64,000 bases of DNA from JAJZRJ01 sp040757055 (GTDB lineage: Bacteria > Desulfobacterota > Desulfobulbia > Desulfobulbales > Desulfurivibrionaceae). The notes under the pieces were generated by a model. The model had not been told where the DNA came from. It made no database searches and saw nothing but the letters and a program-made list of their open reading frames with translations. The DNA is taken from assembly GCA_040757055.1 (NCBI GenBank), contig JBFLXY010000005.1, forward strand, positions 62,001 through 126,000, read 5' to 3'. The position numbers were made by a program, and so were the translations under genes. Positions 17,501 to 25,190 of the stretch are shown here, one piece after another; position 1 is the first letter of the stretch; each line of letters opens with the position of its first letter.

Positions 17501-17688
17501 GGCGAACGCCGGCCTCCCGGCCCGGTATAAATCAGCGGAGTGAAAAAACGCCAGACCGCACGACGCGATCATTGTACCGAATCAGCCTGTGAAAATGCTG
17601 CAAAAAATAAGGGGCGCCGGCAAGACGCCCACCCTTCTGCCCGGCCTCAGTACCTCGGAAGAAAGACGGCGTCAATCTTTTGTTGCCA

Positions 17689-17717
17689 TTGACAGCCCGC
17701 TGCTTCCCCGCTAGCAT
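17689..17717 (+). promoter_or_regulatory. Promoter of the secreted glycoside hydrolase, predicted leaderless
   Basis: TTGACA (17689-17694), 17 bases, TAGCAT (17712-17717), then six bases to ATG 17724. As with the two DUF1640 genes, transcription should start at the start codon. Confidence 0.55.
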
Positions 17718-17723
17718 CTCCCC

Positions 17724-20138
17724 ATGCTGCCTCACCGCCCCTGCCGACGCGCCTTCTTTCTGGCCCTGCTGCTCCTCCTTGCCGCCGGAAAAGCCGAGGC
17801 GCGCCTCTCCCTCAGGAACGGCTACCTCTGGGACACCGAGGAGGCCCGCTACTTCGTGCCCCACGGCTTTGCCTACCAGGTATGGAACCCGGCGGTTTAT
17901 GCCGACCAGACCCTGGCCGAACTCGACCGCGACATGGCGGCCATGGCGGCGGCCGGGGCCAACTCGCTGCGGGTGGAATTCGTCTGGGAGGGGATCGAAA
18001 CCGAGGAGGGGCGGTTCGATTTCACCAAGGCCGACCATCTGGTCCAGAGGGCCGGGGAGCTGGGGCTCCGGCTCTTCATCCTCATCGGCTACCAGTACCC
18101 GCCTTCCTGGCTCGTGAAAAATTACCCAGAGACCCTTGCCCGCACCGTGGGCGGCCCTTCCACCATCCTCAACTACAACCACCCAAAGGCCAAGGCGGCC
18201 TATGGTCGCTTCATCGGCGCTGTCTGCGGCCACTTCCGGCAGAGCCCGGCCATTGGCGGCTGGATTCTCGGCAACGAGTTCGCCTTCTACGACCTCTGGG
18301 AAGGGGGCGAACAGAAGAACTTTGTCGGCTATGACTCCGAGTGGAGCCTGCCGGCCTATCACGCCTATCTCCGCCGGCGCTACCAACGGATCGAGGCGTT
18401 GAATGCCGCCTGGGATACCGACTTCCCGAGCTTTGAGGCGGTGCCCATGGCGCGGCTCTATCCGCCGGACCGCAACGATCATGCCGCCATCCGCCGCTCC
18501 GGCTACCCCGACCTCATCCGCTGGCGCAAAGAGGTGATCGCCGAGTTCATCGCCGCCGGGGCCACGGCGGCCAAGAATGCGGCCCCGGAGCAGCTCATCT
18601 CCTATTCCATGGTGGGCGGCATCTTCAACGGCCTTGACTCCAACTTCACCGCCGAGGACGCCCTGATCATCACCGAGCGCTGCAAGGCCGCCGGGGCGCC
18701 GCTGGACTTCATGGCCATCAACAACTACGCCTGGGCCCTCAACGGCCACGAACTGCGCTCGGTGGACTTCGGCATCGCCAAATTCCGCGACACCTTAGGC
18801 ATCCCGGTCCTGATCTCAGAGACCGGCCACAGCAGCACGGAAAACAACTTCCCCGGCGCCGGCCCGCGCCAGGCCAGGGCCCTGGTCGGCTCGGCGTGGG
18901 AATCGCTCCTTTCGGGCGCCATCGGCGTTCACCTCTTCCACTGGAACGACCGCGACGCCTTTTTAAAGGGCTACTTCAGCCGCGAGGCAGGCTTCGGGGT
19001 GGTGGACCAGGAGCGCCGGCCCAAGCCGGGGGTCTACGCAGCGGTCGCCGCCATGTTCCGCCAGATGGAAGAACTGCCCATTGCCGAGCTGCTGCCCGGC
19101 ACCCGGCAGCCGGACGCGGACATCCTCATTCTCTGGCCGGAAGAGAGCGAACTCGGCTACAACCGCGCCAACGAGGAGATCGCCGGCCTGTGGGGCACCC
19201 TGCGCCGCCTGGGCCACCGTCCACGCCTCGTCACCAGCCAGGCCTTTTCCGCCCTGCTCAAGAACGGCCTTCCCGCCGGAGTCAAGGCCCTGCTCCTGCC
19301 CCGCACCTTTCAGATGCAGCCGGAACACCTGGCCGCCCTCAAGCCCTTCCTCCTGGAACGCTCCATCCACCTCCATGCCGATGCGGACCTGCCCGGCCAG
19401 TTCGACGGCAACCATGCGCCGAACCCCGAATGGCGCGCCACCATGGCGGAGCTTTTCGGGGTCGATGTCCGTCGCGCCACCAATCTCTTCGAGGCCGGGG
19501 CCGCGCCCCGGGGCGAGTGGATCACCGGCTTTACCGACCTCACCCCCGCCCTGGCCCCAGACGCCACGCTGACCATCCCCGCCGAGGGACTCGTCTCCTT
19601 TGCCAGCTGGAAGATCGTGGGCGGCATCAAGCCCACCGACGGCGGCACCGTGCAGGCCACCATGACAACCACCGTGGCCGACGCCCCCCTGCCGGCGCTC
19701 ATCACCAAGGCACACCCCCAGGGGAAAACAGCCCTCACCCCCTTTGGCCTGGGCGACATCATCCCGCCCCGGAAACAGACCACGCCTGAGGTGCCGATCC
19801 TCCGACCGTGGGAGGTGCGCACCGCCTGGCTTGCCGCCATCTATCACGACTGGTTCGGCCTCACCCCGCTCCTCCAGCTCAGCGGCCCGGGTGCCGGCTA
19901 CGTACTCAGCGACCTGCGCCTCACCGAGGGAGGAGCCTATCTCGCCCTCATGAACGAGTACGACCAGCCAGCCATTGTGGCGGTCACCTCCCCGCTGCTT
20001 TCCCCACAGGCCAAGGCCATCGATCTGCTCGGCACCACCACCCTGCCCAGCCTTGCCTTCGACCGGGTGGAGCTGGGGCCGGACGACTACCGCCTCTTCT
20101 TCATCCCCGCCACCCCCAGCCGCGAGGCCCGGCCATGA
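17724..20138 (+). CDS. Secreted glycoside hydrolase, GH5/GH42-like TIM barrel
   Basis: An 804-residue protein with a signal peptide (RAFFLALLLLLAAGKAEA). The N-terminal barrel (about 30-430) carries candidate catalytic residues: acid/base Glu in ILGNEFAFYD near 184 and nucleophile Glu in VLISETGHSS near 365, as in clan GH-A. The region 440-620 resembles the glutamine-amidotransferase-like trimerisation domain of GH42 beta-galactosidases (ADILILWPEESELGY), and a beta-rich C-terminus follows. It likely trims a polysaccharide in the periplasm or outside; the divergent GH17-GT2 synthase suggests a beta-glucan. Its stop overlaps truA (ATGA). Confidence 0.8.
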   Translation: MLPHRPCRRAFFLALLLLLAAGKAEARLSLRNGYLWDTEEARYFVPHGFAYQVWNPAVYADQTLAELDRDMAAMAAAGANSLRVEFVWEGIETEEGRFDFTKADHLVQRAGELGLRLFILIGYQYPPSWLVKNYPETLARTVGGPSTILNYNHPKAKAAYGRFIGAVCGHFRQSPAIGGWILGNEFAFYDLWEGGEQKNFVGYDSEWSLPAYHAYLRRRYQRIEALNAAWDTDFPSFEAVPMARLYPPDRNDHAAIRRSGYPDLIRWRKEVIAEFIAAGATAAKNAAPEQLISYSMVGGIFNGLDSNFTAEDALIITERCKAAGAPLDFMAINNYAWALNGHELRSVDFGIAKFRDTLGIPVLISETGHSSTENNFPGAGPRQARALVGSAWESLLSGAIGVHLFHWNDRDAFLKGYFSREAGFGVVDQERRPKPGVYAAVAAMFRQMEELPIAELLPGTRQPDADILILWPEESELGYNRANEEIAGLWGTLRRLGHRPRLVTSQAFSALLKNGLPAGVKALLLPRTFQMQPEHLAALKPFLLERSIHLHADADLPGQFDGNHAPNPEWRATMAELFGVDVRRATNLFEAGAAPRGEWITGFTDLTPALAPDATLTIPAEGLVSFASWKIVGGIKPTDGGTVQATMTTTVADAPLPALITKAHPQGKTALTPFGLGDIIPPRKQTTPEVPILRPWEVRTAWLAAIYHDWFGLTPLLQLSGPGAGYVLSDLRLTEGGAYLALMNEYDQPAIVAVTSPLLSPQAKAIDLLGTTTLPSLAFDRVELGPDDYRLFFIPATPSREARP

Positions 20139-21037
20139 CCAGAAAGAAATCACCTGCCGCCCCGGCCAAGACCACCATCCGCCGGCCGCGACCGGAAGAG
20201 AAAAGCGCCCCCTCCCTGTCGCGGCCCAAACCGTCCCGGCCGGCTACCGAGCGGCGCTTCCGGCTCACCATCGAGTACGACGGCACCCAGTACAGCGGCT
20301 GGCAGATCCAGGCCGACGCCAAGAGCATCCAGGGGTCGCTGGCCAAGGCCGCCGCCACCCTCTTTCCGGAACACAAGGTGGAGATTCAGGGTTGCGGCCG
20401 CACCGATGCCGGGGTCCACGCCCTGCACTACGTGGCCCATCTCAGCGCGGCCACGGAGCTTGCCCCGCAGGCCATCCAATACGGCCTCAACGACGCCCTG
20501 CCCAAGGACATCGTGATCCTTGCGGTGGAACGCGCCGGCCAGGACTTCCACGCCCGTCACAGTTGCGTGGGCCGCAGCTACCTCTACCGCATCGCCAAAC
20601 GCAAGTCCGCCTTTGAGAAGAAGTATGTCTGGTGGGTGCGGGACCGGCTCAACGTGGGCGCCATGGAGCGGGCCACCCGGCTCATGGTGGGCATGCACGA
20701 CTTTGCCGCCTTTGCCGAGAAGCAGGAACTCAAGAAATCGACCAAGGTCCTGCTCCATCAGGTGGCCCTTGCCGAGGAGGGGGATTTCCTCCTCATCCGG
20801 GTGGTGGGCTCCCACTTCCTCTGGAAGATGGTGCGCCGCATGGTGGGGATCCTGGTGGAGGTGGGCCGCGGCAGGCTCACCGAGGAGGATGTGCGCCAGA
20901 TGCTTACCGGAAAATCGGAACTGCCGGCCCGCCATACCGCCCCGCCCTCAGGGCTCTTCTTCGAGCGGGCCTTTTACAGCGAGAAGGAATTGCAGGAGTT
21001 TCTGGCGGAAACCAGCGGAGAAGATGAGGCTGGGTGA
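20135..21037 (+). CDS. truA: tRNA pseudouridine(38-40) synthase TruA
   Basis: A 300-residue TruA with a 40-residue basic, Pro/Lys-rich N-terminal extension before the conserved domain (FRLTIEYDGTQYSGWQ). The catalytic aspartate is in GCGRTDAGVHAL, and the second conserved block is GSHFLWKMVRRMVGILV. It makes pseudouridine at positions 38-40 of many tRNAs. ATG 20135 overlaps the upstream hydrolase stop; the extension may aid RNA binding (inference). It converges on tRNA-Pro with only a three-base gap. Confidence 0.95.
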   Translation: MTRKKSPAAPAKTTIRRPRPEEKSAPSLSRPKPSRPATERRFRLTIEYDGTQYSGWQIQADAKSIQGSLAKAAATLFPEHKVEIQGCGRTDAGVHALHYVAHLSAATELAPQAIQYGLNDALPKDIVILAVERAGQDFHARHSCVGRSYLYRIAKRKSAFEKKYVWWVRDRLNVGAMERATRLMVGMHDFAAFAEKQELKKSTKVLLHQVALAEEGDFLLIRVVGSHFLWKMVRRMVGILVEVGRGRLTEEDVRQMLTGKSELPARHTAPPSGLFFERAFYSEKELQEFLAETSGEDEAG

Positions 21038-21040
21038 AAC

Positions 21041-21118
21041 TGGTCGGGGCGGCAGGATTCGAACCTGCGGCCTCCTGCTCCCAAGGCAGGCGCGCTAGCC
21101 AGGCTGCGCCACGCCCCG
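21041..21118 (-). tRNA. tRNA-Pro (anticodon TGG), CCA encoded
   Basis: A full cloverleaf on the minus strand: acceptor CGGGGCG/CGCCCCG, discriminator A, encoded CCA, anticodon stem CCTGC/GCAGG with loop CTTGGGA giving TGG, and T-arm GCAGGTTCGAATCCTGC. It is encoded antisense to the region just past truA. Confidence 0.96.
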
Positions 21119-21216
21119 ACGCGGTCAGACTTGGGGAATGCCCCTTTTAGCATCCGGACGCCGAGCACGTCAAGGGAAAAGCTTTTGGCGGAAAAACGTG
21201 CGGATGCGCAAAAGTA

Positions 21217-21245
21217 TTGACGGCCCCGACCCGCCTTGCTATAGT
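21217..21245 (+). promoter_or_regulatory. Promoter of tRNA-Asn
   Basis: TTGACG (21217-21222), 17 bases, TATAGT (21240-21245), 23 bases before the mature tRNA 5' end. Confidence 0.75.
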
Positions 21246-21268
21246 GGCGCGGTCGCAACGACACCTGT

Positions 21269-21344
21269 TCCCAGGTAGCTCAGTCGGTAGAGCTGGTGGC
21301 TGTTAACCACCCTGTCGGGGGTTCGAGTCCCTCCCTGGGAGCCA
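21269..21344 (+). tRNA. tRNA-Asn (anticodon GTT), CCA encoded
   Basis: A 76-base cloverleaf: acceptor TCCCAGG/CCTGGGA, D-arm AGCTCAGTCGGTAGAGCT, anticodon stem GGTGG/CCACC with loop CTGTTAA giving GTT, T-arm GGGGGTTCGAGTCCCTC, discriminator G and CCA. Confidence 0.97.
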
Positions 21345-21353
21345 AGCAAATCC

Positions 21354-21379
21354 AACCCGCCTTCCTGGCGGGTTTTTTT
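21354..21379 (+). terminator. Terminator of tRNA-Asn
   Basis: AACCCGCC/GGCGGGTT stem with a five-base loop followed by a seven-T run, ten bases after the tRNA. Confidence 0.9.
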
Positions 21380-21405
21380 ATGCCCGCGCCCTCCTCGCGA
21401 ATCGC

Positions 21406-21435
21406 TTGAGCATCCCTCCAGCGGCATGCTACAAT
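21406..21435 (+). promoter_or_regulatory. Candidate promoter of the hybrid kinase gene
   Basis: TTGAGC (21406-21411), 18 bases, TACAAT (21430-21435), 66 bases before the start codon. Confidence 0.55.
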
Positions 21436-21501
21436 ACCGAAGATGCCGCAGATGCCGCATGGAGCGGATACGCTTACCGGAACCCGAAAGGCAGGACACG
21501 G

Positions 21502-24500
21502 ATGGAAGCCGAACACCCCGCCGCACCCAGTCCCGCCCTGCACCTGACGGCCCGCCCGCGGACGCTGCTTTTTTCCCTCCTCGCCCTGCTCTGCCTCCTG
21601 CCCGCCGTCTCCTTCGGCGCCGCCGCCAACCGCATTGCCGTGCTCACCGTCCTCTCCCCGGAGGAGACCATGCGCGCCTGGAACCCCACCGCCGCCTGGC
21701 TGGAAAGCCGCATCCCCGGCCAGCGCTTCCAGATCCTGCCCATGGCGCATCAGGAAATCGAGCAGGCGGTGGCGGCAAAGGAGGTGGAGTTCGTGCTCAC
21801 CGGCCCCCAGCCCTATGTGGTGCTGCGGGCGCAGTACAATCTCTCGGCCATTGCCTCGCGCATCGCCCTCATCAACGGCCGGCCGGTCACCCACTACGGC
21901 GGCGTGATCTTCACCCGGGCCGACCGCCCCGACATCCTGTCGCTCGCGGATCTGCAGGGCAGGAAGATCGCCGCTGTGGACGGCATCTCCACCGCCGGCT
22001 ATCTGGTGCAGCGCTGGACGCTGCTCAAGGCGGGGATCGACATCAGCCAGGATGCCTCCATGCAGTTCGTCGGCCTGCCCCAGAGCGAGGTGGTGGCGGC
22101 GGTGCTCAAAGGCCGGGCCGATGCCGGCTTCGTCCGCACCGGCCTGCTGGAAGGCATGGCCCGGAAGGGGACGCTCCGCCTCGACCAGATCCGCGTGCTC
22201 AACCGCCAGCCCGATTCCCTCTACCCGCAACTGCTTTCCACCGACCTTTATCCGGAGTTCCCCTTTGCCGCCATGCCCCACGTGCCGGAGCCCCTGGTCA
22301 AGAGGGTGACCATCGCCCTTCTCAGCCTGCCGTCCGACTCCCCTGCCGCTGCGGCGGGCGGCTACTATGGTTTCGCGCCGCCGGCCAACTTCACCGAGGT
22401 GGAGGCGCTCATGGTGCGCCTGGGCCTCCACCCCTACCGCAAGGACTTCGGCTGGCAGGAGGTTTTCGACAGATACGCCCCCGTTCTCCTGGCCGTGCTC
22501 ATGGCGCTGCTCATGGCCGCCGGCCTGGTCGGCCGCCGCCTCTACCGCGACCGGCGGTTGCTGCGGAGCGAGAAAAACCGCTGGCAGACGCTCTTCGAGC
22601 ACAGCGGCACCGGCAACTTCGTGGTCTCCGCCGACCGCCGCATCCTGGCGGCCAACCACCTCTTCTGTTCCCTCTTCGGCTATTCGCCGGAAGAGGTCAT
22701 CGGCCAGAGCACCCGCATCCTCCACCTGGACCAGCGCCATTACGACAAGTGGACCCCGCGGCACCAGGAGGCGCTGGAGGGCGCCTCGCTCCTGACGCCG
22801 GTGGAATATCCCTGGCGCCGCAAGGACGGCGCCATCATCTGGTGCTCCTTTTTCGGCGCCCGCATCGATTTGCCGGGCGGGGAAAAGGGGCTGCTCTGGA
22901 GCGTCATCGACATCACTGCCCGGAAAGAGACGGAAGTCGAGACCCTGCGCCGCACCAAGGAACTGGCCGCCCTGAACACCCTGACCCGCGAGGTCAGCAC
23001 CTCGCTTTCGCTGGAGCGCGTCATTGCCGCCGCCCTTGAAGGGCTGCAGCATGCCGCGGTGGCCGATGCAGCGCTCTTCTTCGTTCGCGACGGCGAGCGG
23101 CTGCGCCTGGCCGGCTCCGCCCCTGCCGGCGGAACCATCGCAGCGCCTGGCAGCATGCCCGAACACCGCGTCGGCGAATGTCTGTGCGGGCTGGCGGTGG
23201 GGGACGGGCGTCCGACCTACTCGGCGGATATCACCAGTGATCCGCGCTGCACCTGGGAGGAATGCAAAAAGGCGGGCATCCGCTCCTTTGCCGCCCTGCC
23301 GCTCCGGTCCGGCGAGGAAGTCCTCGGGGTGGTGGGCCTGGCGTCCTGCACGGCGCGGGACTTTGCCGCCCAGGCGGAATTTCTGGAAACCATGGCCGGG
23401 GCAGTGGCGACCGGCTTCCGGAACGCCCAGCTCTTCACCGAGACCACGCAGGCCACCAGCGCCCTGCGCGAGAGCGAGGCGCGCTACCGGGCCCTGGTGG
23501 AAAGCGCCAGGTCGGTGATCATCCAGTGCGACTCCGCCGGTACCATCCTCTTCATCAACGACTACGGCCGGGAACTGTTCGGCTTCGCCGACGAAGAACT
23601 CGTGGGCCACAACCTGGTGGGCACCATCGTGCCGGCGACCGACTCCTCGGGCCGCGACCTGGGCCGGATGGTCCGCGAGGTCTGCGAGAATCCGGAACGC
23701 TTCAGCGACAACGAGAATGAAAACATCACCAGGGACGGCCGGCGTCTGTGGATCCGCTGGAGCAACCGGGTGCTGCATGACGGCGCGGGAAAAGTTGTCG
23801 GCATCCTCTCGGTGGGCAACGACATCAGCGAACAGCGGCGGCTGGAAGGGGAACGGCTGGAGATGGAACGGCGGATGCAGCACGTCCAGAAGCTGGAAAG
23901 CCTCGGAGTGCTGGCCGGCGGCATTGCCCACGACTTCAACAACCTGCTCATGGCCATCCTCGGCCATGCCGATCTGGCGCTGCTCGATCTCGCCCCCATG
24001 GCCCCGGCCTGCAAAAGCCTGCACGAGATCACCAAGGCCGCCCACAGGGCCGCGGACCTCTGCCGCCAGATGCTGGCGTACTCGGGCAAGGGGCGATTCA
24101 TCATCGAGACGATCCGGCTGAACGAACTGGTCACCGAGATGGTCCACCTGCTCCAGACCTCCATCTCCAAGAAGGCGCAACTGCACCTGGCCCTGGCCGA
24201 GGATCTCCCCCCCATGGAGGGCGATGCGACCCAGATCCGCCAGGTGCTCATGAACCTCATCACCAATGCCTCGGACGCCATCGGCGACCAGAACGGGGTC
24301 ATCACCCTTGCCACCGGCATCACCGACTGCACCGCCGAGTGCGTCACCCCCCTCGGCGAAGCGTTGCCGTCAGGCCGCTACCTCTTCCTGGAGGTCTCCG
24401 ACACCGGCTGCGGCATGGAGCAGGAAACCGTGCAGCGCATCTTCGAACCCTTCTTCACCACCAAGTTCACCGGCCGGGGCCTGGGCATGTCGGCGGTGCT

Positions 24501-25023
24501 GGGGATCGTGCGCGGCCACAAGGGCACCATCCGGATATACAGCGAGCCCGGCCGGGGCACGACCTTCAAGGTGCTCCTGCCGGTGGCCGACTGCCCGGCT
24601 GAGGAGGAGGCTGTTCCCGCAAGGGCGGCAGCCGGGTGGCAGGGCGACGGCTGCGTCCTGCTGGTGGACGACGATGCCGCGGTCCGGTCGGTGGGGCGAA
24701 GCATGCTGGAAAAAATGGGGCTGACCGTCGTCGAAGCGGTGGACGGCCGCCACGCCCTCGGGGTCTACAGCGAGGAACAGGGGCGGATCGACCTGGTGCT
24801 GCTCGACCTCACCATGCCCCTCATGGACGGCGAAGAGGCCTTCCGCGAGCTGCGCCGCATCGACCCCAACGTCCTGGTGGTCATGGCCAGCGGCTACACG
24901 GCGATGGAGGTCATGCCCCGCTTTGCCGGCAAGGGTCTGGCCGGCTTCATCCAGAAACCCTTTTCTTTCCAGGAACTCTCCACCGCCATTCAGGCCGCCC
25001 TGGCCGCGTCCCCTTCCCGCTGA
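21502..25023 (+). CDS. Hybrid histidine kinase with PhnD-like periplasmic sensor, PAS and GAF domains
   Basis: A 1173-residue protein. After a signal peptide or anchor (to about residue 35) comes a periplasmic substrate-binding domain of the PhnD/phosphonate-binding type (about 38-310; RIAVLTVLSPEE, ADLQGRKIAAVDGISTAGYLV), a membrane helix (about 325-345), PAS (about 360-475), GAF (about 490-640), PAS (about 660-790), a dimerisation domain with H-box GGIAHDFNNLL near 808, an ATPase domain (GCGMEQET, GRGLGMSAV) and a C-terminal receiver with VDDD near 1055 and the phospho-Asp in LLDLTMP near 1099. It should sense a small periplasmic ligand, perhaps an oxyanion or phosphonate-like one, and pass phosphate through its receiver. 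No separate output regulator is adjacent. Confidence 0.88.
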   Translation: MEAEHPAAPSPALHLTARPRTLLFSLLALLCLLPAVSFGAAANRIAVLTVLSPEETMRAWNPTAAWLESRIPGQRFQILPMAHQEIEQAVAAKEVEFVLTGPQPYVVLRAQYNLSAIASRIALINGRPVTHYGGVIFTRADRPDILSLADLQGRKIAAVDGISTAGYLVQRWTLLKAGIDISQDASMQFVGLPQSEVVAAVLKGRADAGFVRTGLLEGMARKGTLRLDQIRVLNRQPDSLYPQLLSTDLYPEFPFAAMPHVPEPLVKRVTIALLSLPSDSPAAAAGGYYGFAPPANFTEVEALMVRLGLHPYRKDFGWQEVFDRYAPVLLAVLMALLMAAGLVGRRLYRDRRLLRSEKNRWQTLFEHSGTGNFVVSADRRILAANHLFCSLFGYSPEEVIGQSTRILHLDQRHYDKWTPRHQEALEGASLLTPVEYPWRRKDGAIIWCSFFGARIDLPGGEKGLLWSVIDITARKETEVETLRRTKELAALNTLTREVSTSLSLERVIAAALEGLQHAAVADAALFFVRDGERLRLAGSAPAGGTIAAPGSMPEHRVGECLCGLAVGDGRPTYSADITSDPRCTWEECKKAGIRSFAALPLRSGEEVLGVVGLASCTARDFAAQAEFLETMAGAVATGFRNAQLFTETTQATSALRESEARYRALVESARSVIIQCDSAGTILFINDYGRELFGFADEELVGHNLVGTIVPATDSSGRDLGRMVREVCENPERFSDNENENITRDGRRLWIRWSNRVLHDGAGKVVGILSVGNDISEQRRLEGERLEMERRMQHVQKLESLGVLAGGIAHDFNNLLMAILGHADLALLDLAPMAPACKSLHEITKAAHRAADLCRQMLAYSGKGRFIIETIRLNELVTEMVHLLQTSISKKAQLHLALAEDLPPMEGDATQIRQVLMNLITNASDAIGDQNGVITLATGITDCTAECVTPLGEALPSGRYLFLEVSDTGCGMEQETVQRIFEPFFTTKFTGRGLGMSAVLGIVRGHKGTIRIYSEPGRGTTFKVLLPVADCPAEEEAVPARAAAGWQGDGCVLLVDDDAAVRSVGRSMLEKMGLTVVEAVDGRHALGVYSEEQGRIDLVLLDLTMPLMDGEEAFRELRRIDPNVLVVMASGYTAMEVMPRFAGKGLAGFIQKPFSFQELSTAIQAALAASPSR

Positions 25024-25190
25024 CGGCTCCGCCCGCCTCGTTCGGCCCGCCACCCGCCGACAACCGCCCTGACCGAAGCTGATGTGACAAAAAGCGTTTC
25101 CAACTTGAACCGCAGGGTGTAAAAGGGGAAAGACGCTGCCGCCGCCCGAAGCAGCGCCGCTTTGGTCCTTTCTTCCACGAGGAGCTTGCA

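Noticed and set aside
15125..17530. Very long open frame on the plus strand opposite the GH17-GT2 gene
   Set aside because: It is Gly/His/Asp-rich with no family features, and the opposite strand encodes a clear enzyme. High GC makes long antisense frames common here; similar shadows oppose ligA, groEL, the kinases and others.
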